A stretch of DNA of 64,000 bases from Microthrixaceae bacterium. GTDB taxonomy: Bacteria > Actinomycetota > Acidimicrobiia > Acidimicrobiales > Poriferisodalaceae. The DNA is taken from positions 228,420-292,419 of the forward strand of contig WTFX01000009.1 of NCBI GenBank assembly GCA_011523825.1. Direction: 5' to 3'. Within the stretch, counting starts at the first letter, position 1, and every line of letters begins with the position of its first letter. A program made the position numbers and the translations under genes. This document shows, piece after piece, positions 7,399 through 16,398 of the stretch. The notes beneath the pieces are model-generated. The model was not told where the DNA came from. It did not search any database and saw only the letters and a program-made list of their open reading frames with translations.

Positions 7399-8223
7399 TC
7401 AAGTGCCCGTCCACTCGGGCGGCCGTTTCTCGGCGAATGCCCGCCCGCCCTCTTTCGCATCATCGCTGTCGCCCACGATCCTGCGGATCGACTCGCCCAT
7501 ACGCAGGGCCTCGGTCCAGCCCATGCGCTGACTGCGCCACGCCACTTCCTTCACAGCCCGCACGGCAAGCGGCGCTCCCTGGCACAACCGCTCGGCCAGG
7601 GTGCGGGCCTCGTCCATGAGCGTGTCGTGCGGCACGACCTTCCACGCGAGCCCCATGTTGTGAGCTTGGGCTGCGTCGAAGTTCTCGCCCGTCAGCAGGA
7701 TCTCCATGGCATTCGCCCAGCCGATCTTGTGCGGCATCCGCATGGAGCCCACGATGGTCGGCACACCGATCCTCACCTCGGGCATGCCGAAGATGGCGCG
7801 GTCCGACGCAATGAGGAAGTCCGCCACCAGGGCGCCGGTGAGCCCGTATCCGATGCATGCGCCGTTGATGGCCGCAATGATCGGCTTATACAGCTCGAGG
7901 CCGCTCTCGAGGCTGTTGATGGTGGGGATCTCGAAGTACGACCCCGACCAGATTCCCGCCGAGCCCCGGGTGGGGTCGCGTAGGTCGGCACCGGCGCAGA
8001 ACGCCCGGCCCTCCCCGGTCATGATCGCCACCCACGCGTCAGGGTTGTTGTAGAACTCCATCCACGCAGCGTTCAGGCACTGCCGCATGTCGCCGTTGAT
8101 GGCGTTCATGGCTTCGGGCCGGTTGTAGGTGATGGTGGCGATGTGCCCGTCGAGCTGGTAGGTGGCAGCGGCGTCGGGGTCTGAGATGTCGGGCACAGGG
8201 CCCTTGTAGGAGGGATCCGTCAT
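7399..8223 (-). CDS. Enoyl-CoA hydratase/isomerase (crotonase) family protein
   Basis: 274 aa with the crotonase core: ITYNRPEAMNAIN near the N-terminus, the oxyanion-hole segment GRAFCAGADLRDP, and KPIIAAINGACIGYGLTGALVADFLIAS before a VRIGVPTIVG segment. The C-terminal LAERLCQGAPLAVRAVKE helix is also typical. Substrate is unknown; members hydrate enoyl-CoA or isomerise or cleave related thioesters in fatty-acid and aromatic degradation. It is monocistronic by layout, convergent with the membrane protein and divergent from the HpaB-like gene. Confidence 0.88.
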   Translation of the reverse strand: MTDPSYKGPVPDISDPDAAATYQLDGHIATITYNRPEAMNAINGDMRQCLNAAWMEFYNNPDAWVAIMTGEGRAFCAGADLRDPTRGSAGIWSGSYFEIPTINSLESGLELYKPIIAAINGACIGYGLTGALVADFLIASDRAIFGMPEVRIGVPTIVGSMRMPHKIGWANAMEILLTGENFDAAQAHNMGLAWKVVPHDTLMDEARTLAERLCQGAPLAVRAVKEVAWRSQRMGWTEALRMGESIRRIVGDSDDAKEGGRAFAEKRPPEWTGT

Positions 8224-8352
8224 GGGTGCCGTTCTAGCGCACCGGCCCCAGCGGCGACCCCAGTGACGTCCTGTGGCTCGGGCCAGCGCAGCGGCGCGCC
8301 ACTAGCGTGATTGCCGCTCGCACGGCACTCGCGACAGATGGGGGAGCTCACG

Positions 8353-9738
8353 ATGCGCACCGGCCAGCAGTACAAGGAATCACTCGCAGACGGACGCCTG
8401 ACGTATTTCGAGGGCAAGCAGATCGACGACCTGGAGACCCACCCGATCCTCGGCCAAACCGTGGAAGCCACGGCTGTGGGATATGACCGCTTCTACGACC
8501 CCGCACCCGACGCCATGTCACCGCTGATGAGCGTGCCGCGCTGCGCCGACGACCTGCGCGAGATGATCCCCCTGCTGCATTCGGCCGGGATGATGGCCCA
8601 CGTCACCTACACCTCCATCCAGACGCTGAAAACCGCCGCGGGCCGCATGATGGACTCCAAGCCCGACTACATCGAGCGGATGGATGCGTTCATCGACGAG
8701 GCGCAGCGTGATGACGTGCGGATCACCCAGTGCATCACCGACGCCAAGGGCGACCGCAGCCGCCCGCCCGCTCGCCAGGACGACTTGGACTCGTACGTGC
8801 GCGTCGTGGATCGCCAGCGGGACGGCGTGGTAATCCGCGGGGCGAAGCTGCACATCACCGGCGCCTCGTTCGGCCATGAACTGCTCACCATCCCCACCAA
8901 GGCCATGAAGCCCGGCGAGGAGGACTGGTCGATCGGCTGCTCGGTGCCGGTGAACACCCCAGGGGTCAAGATCATCAACACCACCTACGCGCCCCGCCAC
9001 GAGGATCCCCGTGCGTTCCCGGTGTCGGGCGAGCACCACTATCCCGAGGGCTTCGTGATCTTCGACGACGTGTTCGTGCCCCACGAGCGCGTCTTCCTCG
9101 ACGGCGAAACCCACTACGCGGCTGTGTTCGCCCATGCACTTGGACTGTGGGAACGCCTCGGCGGCCTGTCGGCATTCGTGGAGGAAGCCGATCAGCTTGT
9201 CGGGCTGGCTCAGCTCGTGGCCGAGGCCAACGGCACGGCGGGGATTGGCCACGTCAAGGAGAAGATCTCCGAGATGATCATCCACGCAACGCTCATCCGG
9301 GCGACCCTCGAGGCCGCCATCGGGCACTGTTCGATCGGGCCCGAAGGGGCAGCGTTCCCCAACGAGCTGTACACCAACGCCGGCAAGTTCCACGCTGCCG
9401 CGAACTACAGCGCCATGGTGCGGCACCTCCACGACATCGCCGGGGGCGCCGTGCTCACCTCGCCGGTGCCGGCCGATTTCGAGAATCCCGACGTCGGCCC
9501 GCTGGCACGCAAGTACATGTCCACCCGCAACGACGTCGACGGCGAGTACCGGGCACGCCTGATGCACACCATCCGGGACCTCACCGCCGACTCCTACGGC
9601 GGCTGGAAGTTCGTGACCAACCTGCAGGCCGGAGGCGGTCTGTACGCCCAGCGCATCGTGACGCGCAAGCACTACGACCTCGACGCCGCCAAGCAGAAGG
9701 CCCTGGCTGTTGCGGGCCTCGCCGAAGCGGACCACTAG
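8353..9738 (+). CDS. 4-hydroxyphenylacetate 3-hydroxylase / 4-hydroxybutyryl-CoA dehydratase-family flavoenzyme
   Basis: 461 aa matching the HpaB-type acyl-CoA-dehydrogenase fold. The N-terminal RTGQQYKESLADGR motif, the ITQCITDAKGDRSRPP region, the FAD-contacting HITGASFGHEL segment, and a C-terminal LMHTIRDLTADSYGGW helix are all seen. The [4Fe-4S] cysteine ligands expected of true 4-hydroxybutyryl-CoA dehydratase are not visible; the corresponding region reads FAHALGLWERLGG. A monooxygenase or isomerase role is therefore more likely than the radical dehydratase. ATG 8353 follows a GGGGGAG ribosome-binding site. No reductase partner (HpaC) is adjacent. Confidence 0.82.
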   Translation: MRTGQQYKESLADGRLTYFEGKQIDDLETHPILGQTVEATAVGYDRFYDPAPDAMSPLMSVPRCADDLREMIPLLHSAGMMAHVTYTSIQTLKTAAGRMMDSKPDYIERMDAFIDEAQRDDVRITQCITDAKGDRSRPPARQDDLDSYVRVVDRQRDGVVIRGAKLHITGASFGHELLTIPTKAMKPGEEDWSIGCSVPVNTPGVKIINTTYAPRHEDPRAFPVSGEHHYPEGFVIFDDVFVPHERVFLDGETHYAAVFAHALGLWERLGGLSAFVEEADQLVGLAQLVAEANGTAGIGHVKEKISEMIIHATLIRATLEAAIGHCSIGPEGAAFPNELYTNAGKFHAAANYSAMVRHLHDIAGGAVLTSPVPADFENPDVGPLARKYMSTRNDVDGEYRARLMHTIRDLTADSYGGWKFVTNLQAGGGLYAQRIVTRKHYDLDAAKQKALAVAGLAEADH

Positions 9739-9781
9739 TCCCCGATTGCTTCGCTGACAGTGGTCGCGAGAGCGGCTCGCC

Positions 9782-9787
9782 TAACTT
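9782..9787 (+). promoter_or_regulatory. -10 box, leaderless promoter of the ABC exporter operon
   Basis: TAACTT, exactly 6 nt, then GTG 9794. No ribosome-binding site precedes the GTG. Confidence 0.5.
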
Positions 9788-9793
9788 GACGAT

Positions 9794-10741
9794 GTGAGCG
9801 AATCCTCATCCGAGCCGGCAGTGATCGCCTCGACGACATCGCTGACACAGCAGTTCGGATCGACGGTGGCGATAGATGGACTGGACGTACAGATGCGTCG
9901 CGGCGTCACCGGGCTCGTCGGCGCGAACGGCGCCGGCAAAACGACGCTGCTCAACGCGCTGCTCGGCCTGCGTGCGCCGACCTCCGGTTCGGCGAAGGTG
10001 CTGGGGCTCGATCCCCGCAGCCAAGGCGCGGCGCTGCGGGCCCAAGTCGGCTTCGCTCCCGAACGGGACCTGCTGCCCGATGAGATGCGGGCCGTCGATT
10101 TCGTGCGCCACCTGGCGCAGGTGCGCGGGCTGCCGCGCAGCGAGGCCCGCACACGAGCCTCGGACAGCCTGTGGCTGGTCGGCTTGGGCGAAGAGCGCAC
10201 CCGCACACTCGGCACGATGTCGACCGGCCAGCGCCAACGGGTCAAGCTCGCGCAGGCGATTGCATCCGATCCCCAGCTCGTGCTGCTGGACGAGCCGACC
10301 TCCGGCCTCGATCCGACCCAGCGCAGCGAGATGCTCACGCTCATCGGCGAGATCAGCAACGAGCACTCGGTCAGCGTGGTGCTCTCCTCGCACCTGCTCA
10401 ACGAGGTCGAGAGCGTTTGCGACCACGTTGTGGCACTGGACGCCGGCCGGCTCGTGGCCTGCGGGCCGCTTGGCGAGCTCGTCGGCGATGACGACGGTGT
10501 CACCCTCGAACTCGTCGACGTCGCTGAGCCAGCCGGCTCGGTGGACGCTGTCGAGCACGCGCTGCGCGCAGCGGGGATCGATGTCGAGCGCACCGGCACC
10601 ACGCTGCGACTCGGCGGCCGCGAGCGAGACGTGCTGTGCGACCGCGCGCGGGATGCGGTGGCCGATGCCGGTGCACGCATCCGGCGGCTCGAGACCCGCC
10701 GGCGCACCTTGGCAGACCTGTTCGAAATGGCTGCGGCATGA
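9794..10741 (+). CDS. ABC transporter ATP-binding protein (first exporter)
   Basis: 315 aa ATPase with Walker A GANGAGKTT, signature STGQRQRVK, Walker B LVLLDEP and the H-loop SSHLLNEVE. The C-terminal extension (about residues 215-315) is the accessory domain common in ABC-2 exporters. It pairs with the downstream permease whose start codon overlaps its stop (ATGA). It presumably powers efflux of an unidentified lipid, drug or polymer across the inner membrane. This is the first of four overlapping genes (ATPase, permease, ATPase, permease). Confidence 0.93.
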   Translation: MSESSSEPAVIASTTSLTQQFGSTVAIDGLDVQMRRGVTGLVGANGAGKTTLLNALLGLRAPTSGSAKVLGLDPRSQGAALRAQVGFAPERDLLPDEMRAVDFVRHLAQVRGLPRSEARTRASDSLWLVGLGEERTRTLGTMSTGQRQRVKLAQAIASDPQLVLLDEPTSGLDPTQRSEMLTLIGEISNEHSVSVVLSSHLLNEVESVCDHVVALDAGRLVACGPLGELVGDDDGVTLELVDVAEPAGSVDAVEHALRAAGIDVERTGTTLRLGGRERDVLCDRARDAVADAGARIRRLETRRRTLADLFEMAAA

Positions 10742-11676
10742 GCGATTCGATCGAGCCGGCCGTTGTCGCAGACGACGGTGCCGCACAGATCCACGATCAG
10801 CGTTTCCGGCCCTACAGCGGCCCCCGGCGTGGTCTCGCCGGGGCCATGCGCGCCGTGATTGTCTCGTCGATGCGATTCACGCTCGGCCTGGGACGCCCGG
10901 CCCGGCACAAGTTCCTGCCGTGGCTGGCAGTGGTGATTGCCTTGGTCCCGGCAATCGTGTTCGTGGGCATCGCGACGGTGCTCGATATCGACCTGATCTC
11001 CGACAACATCCTGCCCGAGTATCACGAGTACTACGGGCTCATTCAGGCGGCGCTGTTCTTCTACTGCGGGATCGTGGTGCCTGAGATCCTGGTGGCTGAT
11101 CGCCGCAACGGGATGCTGCCGCTGTACCTGTCGACGCCGTTGCGACTGTGGAGTTACCTGGCCTCGAAGGCTGCGGCGGTGGCAGTCACGCTGGCGGTGA
11201 TCACGGTGGGACCTCTGCTGTTCCTGCTCCTCGCGTACACCCTGGAGGGCTCGGGCCCCGCCGGTCTCGGCGACTGGCTGACCGTGCTCGTGCGCATACT
11301 GGCTTCGGGCGTCGCCATTGCTGCCACAATCACCGCCGCCAGTCTGGCGATCTCGAGCCTGACCGATCGGCGAGCGTTCGCCGTGATCGGCGTCATCCTG
11401 CTGCTGCTGGGCTCCAATCTCGTCACCAGCGTGCTGGTCGAAGCGGCAGACATGGATCCTCGCATCTACGCGTTCAACCTGGGCGAGATGGGCGAGGCAC
11501 TCAAGGACCGGATCTTCGGCGTCGGACCGCCGGTGCTGGGTGAAGACGAATCATCGCCAGGGCAGAGCGTCAGCGAGCTCTCCACGTGGTTCGTCATCGC
11601 AGCGAACGCTGCGTGGGTGACGGCTGGAGCGGCAGTGCTCTGGTGGCGCTACCGCCGCATCGAGGGGACGCAATGA
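10738..11676 (+). CDS. ABC-2 type permease (first exporter)
   Basis: 312 aa with six predicted membrane segments. The N-terminal cytosolic stretch carries DQRFRPYSGPRRG, and a large outer loop after the first helix contains PEYHEYYG. The third segment includes VAVTLAVITVGPLLFLLLAY. Size and topology fit ABC-2 permeases. ATGA overlap with the ATPase upstream and with the second ATPase downstream indicates obligate co-expression. Substrate is unknown. Confidence 0.85.
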   Translation: MSDSIEPAVVADDGAAQIHDQRFRPYSGPRRGLAGAMRAVIVSSMRFTLGLGRPARHKFLPWLAVVIALVPAIVFVGIATVLDIDLISDNILPEYHEYYGLIQAALFFYCGIVVPEILVADRRNGMLPLYLSTPLRLWSYLASKAAAVAVTLAVITVGPLLFLLLAYTLEGSGPAGLGDWLTVLVRILASGVAIAATITAASLAISSLTDRRAFAVIGVILLLLGSNLVTSVLVEAADMDPRIYAFNLGEMGEALKDRIFGVGPPVLGEDESSPGQSVSELSTWFVIAANAAWVTAGAAVLWWRYRRIEGTQ

Positions 11677-12704
11677 GCCCGCGCCCCCGTCCGGTGCCGG
11701 CGCCCCCAGCCGGGAAGTCGGCCGCCGGCGAGGGATCCTCCAGCGAGGCGCCACGCGTGGGCAATGGTGCCAAAGCACCCGAGCTGCCTGCCGGCATGGT
11801 CGAAGTGCACGGCGTGTCGAAGTTCTTCGGCGATGTGGTGGCGGTGTCCGATGTCACCTTCGCCGTGAGAGCAGGCGTCACCGCCCTGCTCGGGCCGAAC
11901 GGCGCCGGCAAGTCGACGCTGTTCCGCATGATGTGCGGCTTGACGCCGCCCTCTCGAGGATCAGTGCGTGTGCTGGGAGCGGACGCACGCCAGGACCGCG
12001 ACGTGCGTGGCCGAATCGGCTTGTCGCCACAGCAAGATGCCCTGTTCGACCGGCTCGACGCCCTTGCATTTGTACAGATCGCAGCGGAGACCCAGGGCGT
12101 CACGGACCCCACCGACGCTGCGCGTCGCACACTTGAGCTCGTCGAGCTGAACCCTGACGATCCGCGGCCAGTCTCTGGATACTCCAAGGGCATGCGGCAG
12201 CGCACCAAGCTGGCTGCTGCCTTGGTGCACGATCCCGACGTGCTGATCCTGGACGAGCCGCTGAACGGCCTCGATCCCGTACAAAGGCGTCGCATGATCG
12301 GGATGCTCACCGATCTCGGCGCGCAGGGCCGTTGCGTGCTCGTGTCCTCCCATGTGCTCGAGGAGGTCGCCCAGCTGGGATCACGCATCCTGGTGATTGC
12401 CCAAGGCCGGCTGGTCGCGAGCGGCGACTATCGCGAATTGCGCGAGATGATGGACGACCGGCCCCGCCGTGTCAGCATCGAAGCCGACAAGTCCCGAACC
12501 CTGGCTGCGGCGCTTGTCGAGTCGGGCACGGCCGTCGGCGTCCGCGTCGACGGGGACGCCATCGTGGCCGACACCTTGGACGTGGATCGGCTCGGCCGAG
12601 AGATAGCGCCCCTGGCCCGTCGCTTGGAGTCACGCCTGCGCTCCGTGCTGCCCTTGGATGAGGACCTCGAGTCGGTGTTCCGTTACCTGGTGGAACGACG
12701 ATGA
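11673..12704 (+). CDS. ABC transporter ATP-binding protein (second exporter)
   Basis: 343 aa from ATG 11673, which overlaps the previous stop. A Pro/Ala-rich N-terminal tail of about 40 residues precedes the ATPase core. The core has Walker A GPNGAGKST, signature SGYSKGMRQRTKLA, Walker B VLILDEP and SSHVLEEV. The paralogous relationship to the ATPase two genes upstream is clear, but the two differ in linkers and C-terminus. It probably energises the permease that overlaps its 3' end, or forms a heteromeric exporter with the first pair. Confidence 0.93.
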   Translation: MSPRPRPVPAPPAGKSAAGEGSSSEAPRVGNGAKAPELPAGMVEVHGVSKFFGDVVAVSDVTFAVRAGVTALLGPNGAGKSTLFRMMCGLTPPSRGSVRVLGADARQDRDVRGRIGLSPQQDALFDRLDALAFVQIAAETQGVTDPTDAARRTLELVELNPDDPRPVSGYSKGMRQRTKLAAALVHDPDVLILDEPLNGLDPVQRRRMIGMLTDLGAQGRCVLVSSHVLEEVAQLGSRILVIAQGRLVASGDYRELREMMDDRPRRVSIEADKSRTLAAALVESGTAVGVRVDGDAIVADTLDVDRLGREIAPLARRLESRLRSVLPLDEDLESVFRYLVERR

Positions 12705-13501
12705 GCGACGCGGCGACTGCTGCAGCCTCGGTGCCGGCACGAAGGCGCGTCGGCGCTGCGCGCGCGACCGCGCTGTGCTACCGGGTTCTGATCCGCCAGA
12801 TCGTCTCGGCGGGCCGCATTGCGGCACTCGGTGCCCTGGGGGCGATCATGATCATCGTCGGCTGGGTCGTCGGCAACTCGTCGAATCGCGGGAACAGCAG
12901 CAGTGCGGGGATGATCTTCGACGGCGCGAGCTATGCCGACGGATTCGGCCTGATCGTGATCGTGCCCATCGTCTCGCTGGTGTTCGCTGCCGCCTCGCTG
13001 GGCGATGCCCGCGACGACGGCACGCTCGTGTATCTGTGGCTGCGCCCCATGGGCCGCGCCCCGCTCGTGGCGGCGGCCGCGTTGGCCTCCGCCACGGTGT
13101 CACTGCCGCTGTGCGTCGTGCCCACGATGCTGGGCGGCTGGCTCGCGACTGATTTCGCGGCTGGCTCGGGCAGGGTTGCCGCAGGTGCTTTGGCCGCAGC
13201 AGCGCTGGGGACCGTCGCGTACTCCTGCCTGTTCGTGCTGCTGGGCCTGCTGTTCCGCAAAGCCGTGCTCTGGGGGATCGCCTACATCCTGCTGTGGGAG
13301 GGCTTGGCGGTGGGTCTCGGCGACTTCGCCGAGCGGCTGTCGTTGCGCGGTTACGCCCGGTCGCTGCTCTCGCAGATTGCTGATGTCGATCTGGGATTCA
13401 CGTCGTATGGGGTCGTGACTGCCGTCATCGTGCTGGTTGCCGTGGCAGCGGCCAGCCTCGCGCTCGCCACCGTGCGACTCAGCCGCCTCAACGTCGACTG
13501 A
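12701..13501 (+). CDS. ABC-2 type permease (second exporter)
   Basis: 266 aa with about six hydrophobic helices. It has a periplasmic loop containing SNRGNSSSAGMIFDGASYADG, and a DARDDGTLVYLWLRPMGR segment typical of ABC-2 permeases just before the third helix. The ATG overlaps the stop of the second ATPase. It is the last gene of the four-gene operon; an 85-nt gap with a new promoter follows. Confidence 0.85.
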   Translation: MSDAATAAASVPARRRVGAARATALCYRVLIRQIVSAGRIAALGALGAIMIIVGWVVGNSSNRGNSSSAGMIFDGASYADGFGLIVIVPIVSLVFAAASLGDARDDGTLVYLWLRPMGRAPLVAAAALASATVSLPLCVVPTMLGGWLATDFAAGSGRVAAGALAAAALGTVAYSCLFVLLGLLFRKAVLWGIAYILLWEGLAVGLGDFAERLSLRGYARSLLSQIADVDLGFTSYGVVTAVIVLVAVAAASLALATVRLSRLNVD

Positions 13502-13574
13502 TCGCCACAACGCGAGGAACTGGACGCCATAGCGGGCGCGCGACGCTGAGTTCTCTTGTGTCGGGTCCACCCGA

Positions 13575-13580
13575 CACAAT
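13575..13580 (+). promoter_or_regulatory. Probable -10 box, leaderless promoter of the DPM1-like gene
   Basis: CACAAT, exactly 6 nt, then GTG 13587. It lacks the usual first T but keeps the spacing seen at the other leaderless genes. Confidence 0.35.
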
Positions 13581-13586
13581 GGGCGG

Positions 13587-14564
13587 GTGCGCTTGGTGAT
13601 TCAGATCCCCTGTCTCAATGAGGCAGAGACCCTGGGTGAGACCATGAGCGAGCTGCCGCGCCAGGTAGACGGCTTCAGCGAGGTGCTGTGGCTGGTCATC
13701 GACGATGGCTCCACCGATGACACCGTGAAGGTGGCTCGAAGTCACGGCGCCGACGCCGTCGTCAGCCTGACGCAGAACAAGGGACTCGCCGTGGCCTTCG
13801 CCAGCGGCATCGATGCGGCACTGCGCATGGGCGCCGACGTCATTGTCAACACCGACGGCGACAACCAGTACGACGCAGCCGACATCAGCAAGCTGACCGC
13901 GCCGATCGTTGCCGGCCGTGCCGATCTGGTGATCGGCTCGCGGGATATCCGCAACCACCCCGAGTTCTCGCCGCTGAAGAAGCGGCTGCAGCGGCTCGGC
14001 TCGTGGACGGTACGGCAGGCATCGGCGACCGACGTGGCCGATGTCACCTCTGGATTCCGCGCCTACAGCCGGGAGGCTGCACTCGCAGCGAACGTCGTGT
14101 CCCGGTTCACCTACACGCTCGAGACAGTGATCCAGGCCGGCAAGTCAGACCTCGCTGTCACCGATGTGCCAGTGCGGGTGAACCCCACCACCCGGCCGTC
14201 GCGCCTGTTCAAGTCCAAGCGCCAGTACGTGCGCAGGGCTGCCAGCACCATCGCCCGCGTCTACACGATGCATGAGCCGCTGCGGGTCTTCGCGGTGCCG
14301 GCGGCGCTGTTCGCAGCGGTCGGCCTCTTCCTGTTCGCCCGCTTCGGGTGGTTCCTGGTGACCTCGGACGGCTCAGGCCACGTGCAGTCGCTCATCATCG
14401 GCGCCGTCGCACTGCTCGTGGCCATGCAGCTGATGATGCTCGGCGTGCTGGCCGACCTGCTGCGCGCCAACCGCGTGATCGCAGAACGAACACTGCGCCG
14501 CGTCCGCGCCATAGAGCTCGACGTCGGCACGCTCAAGAAGTCAGGTTCGGAAGCTACGAAATAA
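13587..14564 (+). CDS. GT2-family glycosyltransferase, DPM1/polyprenyl-phosphate type
   Basis: 325 aa. The GT-A domain opens with IQIPCLNEAETL and has VIDDGSTDDT, the metal-binding NTDGDNQYD and a VTSGFRAYSREA acceptor region. Two C-terminal transmembrane helices follow, then a charged helix. This arrangement fits enzymes that move a sugar from a nucleotide donor to polyprenyl phosphate at the membrane, supplying periplasmic glycosylation. It is a likely partner of the large membrane glycosyltransferases further along. Its 3' end overlaps the convergent carboxylase gene by 11 nt. Confidence 0.88.
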   Translation: MRLVIQIPCLNEAETLGETMSELPRQVDGFSEVLWLVIDDGSTDDTVKVARSHGADAVVSLTQNKGLAVAFASGIDAALRMGADVIVNTDGDNQYDAADISKLTAPIVAGRADLVIGSRDIRNHPEFSPLKKRLQRLGSWTVRQASATDVADVTSGFRAYSREAALAANVVSRFTYTLETVIQAGKSDLAVTDVPVRVNPTTRPSRLFKSKRQYVRRAASTIARVYTMHEPLRVFAVPAALFAAVGLFLFARFGWFLVTSDGSGHVQSLIIGAVALLVAMQLMMLGVLADLLRANRVIAERTLRRVRAIELDVGTLKKSGSEATK

Positions 14565-16317
14565 CGACCACAACGTCGCCGGCGCCCACCGTGTCGCCCG
14601 GTTCGACCTTGATCTCGGTGACGGTCCCCGAGCGGTCGGCGTTGATGCTGTTCTCCATCTTCATGGCTTCGAGCACCACCACCCCCTCGCCGGCAGTGAC
14701 CTCCTGGCCGACCTCCACCAGGACCTTGACAATGGTCCCCTGCATCGGCACGGTCACCTGACCGGTACCGGCACCGGCCGATGCGCCGCCGCTCGCTCGA
14801 CGCGGGCGAGCCGACGTGTTGCCGTTGTTGGCGGGCGCTGCTGTCTCGGGCACCCATGCGCTCACCGAGAAGCGCTTGCCGTCCACTTCCACCACGACAT
14901 CCCGTCGCACGCGCGGCATGCCGTCGCCGTCGGACTCAGCGGGGGGATCTGTGTCGGTCTTGCCGGACACGCCGCTGAGATCGAGCCGTTCTTCCACCCA
15001 CTTCGTGCTGTGGACGCCGGCCTGAAAGTCCTCTGAGGCCATGATCCGCGCATGCGCCGCTGCAGTCGTCGCGACACCGCCGACGCTCAGTTCGCTGAGG
15101 GCCCGCTGCATGCGGCCTATGGCGGTCTGGCGATCGGAGCCCCACACGACGAGCTTGCCGATGAGGTTGTCGTAGTACTGGCTGACGGTGTCGCCTGCCT
15201 CATATCCGCCGTCCCAGCGAACGCCGAATCCGTCGGGCACCACCAGCGACGTCAGTGAGCCCGGAGAGGGCAGGAAGCGACCGCCGGCCGGATCCTCGGC
15301 GTTGATGCGCGCTTCGATCGCGTGACCGACCGAGGTCACCTCCGATTGCGTGAACGACAGCGGCTCCCCTGCGGCCACCCGGATCTGCTCACGGACAAGG
15401 TCGATGCCGGTCACCATCTCGGTGACCGGGTGCTCCACCTGCAGCCGGGTATTCATCTCCAGGTAGAAGAACTCGCCATCCTGATAGAGGAACTCCACCG
15501 TGCCGGCATTGGTGTAGTTGCAGCCACGGGCCACGGCGACAGCAGCGTCGCCCATCGCCTTGCGGACGGCATCGTCGAGCAGGGGCGCGGGACTCTCCTC
15601 CACCAGCTTCTGGTGCCGGCGCTGCGCCGAGCAGTCACGCTCGCCCAGCCACACGGCGTTGCCGTGGTGATCGGCCATGATCTGCATCTCGATGTGGCGG
15701 GGCCAGGTGAGATAGCGCTCCATGTAGCACTCGCCCCGCCCGAAGAACGCCTCGGCCTCCCGCTGCGCTGAAGCCAGGGCGGCTTCGATCTCGTCAGGGC
15801 TGCCGACGACCTTCATGCCGCGGCCGCCGCCCCCGTAGGCCGCCTTGATGGCTATGGGGTAGCCGTGCTCATCGCCGAATGCGGCGACTTCGCCGGTGGA
15901 GGTGATCACCTCGGTGGTGCCCGGAACGCCAGCGACGCCAGAGCGTTCGGCGGCTAGGCGAGCGGAGATCTTGTCGCCCATCACTTCGATGGCCTCGGGC
16001 GGCGGCCCTACGAACGTCACGCCCCGCTCGGTGATGGCGCGGGCGAACTCGGCATTTTCGGAATAGAAGCCGTAGCCGGGATGGACTGCATCGGCGCCAC
16101 AGCGGGAGATGACATCGAGGATTGCCTCGGTGTTGAGGTAGCTCTCCGCCGCCGTTTGGCCGCCGAGGGCGAACGCCTCGTCCGCGAGCCGCACATGCAT
16201 GGCGTCGCGGTCGAGTTCGCTGTACACCGCGACCGACGGAATACCCAACTCGCGGCACGCTCGGATGACACGCACCGCGATCTCGCCCCGGTTGGCGATG
16301 AGGAGCTTGCTGAACAC
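14554..16317 (-). CDS. Acyl-CoA carboxylase alpha subunit (biotin carboxylase plus biotin carrier domain)
   Basis: 587 aa, the usual length for actinobacterial acetyl-/propionyl-CoA carboxylase alpha chains. The biotin carboxylase domain starts FSKLLIANRGEIAVRVIRA. It includes the ATP-grasp loop YGGGGRGMKVV, GERDCSAQRRHQKLVEE, and the catalytic RLQVEHPVTE. A variable linker leads to the C-terminal biotinyl domain with the EAMKMEN biotinylation site. It carboxylates biotin with ATP and bicarbonate; the beta (carboxyltransferase) subunit is not in the window. birA is transcribed divergently from the same 80-nt gap. The start is GTG 16317 with GGGGA upstream. Confidence 0.95.
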   Translation of the reverse strand: MFSKLLIANRGEIAVRVIRACRELGIPSVAVYSELDRDAMHVRLADEAFALGGQTAAESYLNTEAILDVISRCGADAVHPGYGFYSENAEFARAITERGVTFVGPPPEAIEVMGDKISARLAAERSGVAGVPGTTEVITSTGEVAAFGDEHGYPIAIKAAYGGGGRGMKVVGSPDEIEAALASAQREAEAFFGRGECYMERYLTWPRHIEMQIMADHHGNAVWLGERDCSAQRRHQKLVEESPAPLLDDAVRKAMGDAAVAVARGCNYTNAGTVEFLYQDGEFFYLEMNTRLQVEHPVTEMVTGIDLVREQIRVAAGEPLSFTQSEVTSVGHAIEARINAEDPAGGRFLPSPGSLTSLVVPDGFGVRWDGGYEAGDTVSQYYDNLIGKLVVWGSDRQTAIGRMQRALSELSVGGVATTAAAHARIMASEDFQAGVHSTKWVEERLDLSGVSGKTDTDPPAESDGDGMPRVRRDVVVEVDGKRFSVSAWVPETAAPANNGNTSARPRRASGGASAGAGTGQVTVPMQGTIVKVLVEVGQEVTAGEGVVVLEAMKMENSINADRSGTVTEIKVEPGDTVGAGDVVVVIS

Positions 16318-16386
16318 GGATCAGGTCCCCAAATTGCCGGACATAGATTGGCGACGCTATTGCTCCCCGCTGCGGTTCGCTACCGA

Positions 16387-16392
16387 TACTGT
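16387..16392 (+). promoter_or_regulatory. -10 box, leaderless promoter of birA
   Basis: TACTGT, exactly 6 nt, then GTG 16399. This supports GTG 16399 as start rather than any upstream in-frame codon within the antisense carboxylase gene. Confidence 0.5.
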
Positions 16393-16398
16393 CGCTGC

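Noticed and set aside
8353..9738. Annotation as 4-hydroxybutyryl-CoA dehydratase proper
   Set aside because: The iron-sulfur ligand residues of that enzyme are not visible in the expected region; only the broader family is supported.
16081..16398. In-frame upstream extension of birA
   Set aside because: It lies antisense within the carboxylase gene and is replaced by a good TACTGT-N6-GTG start at 16399.
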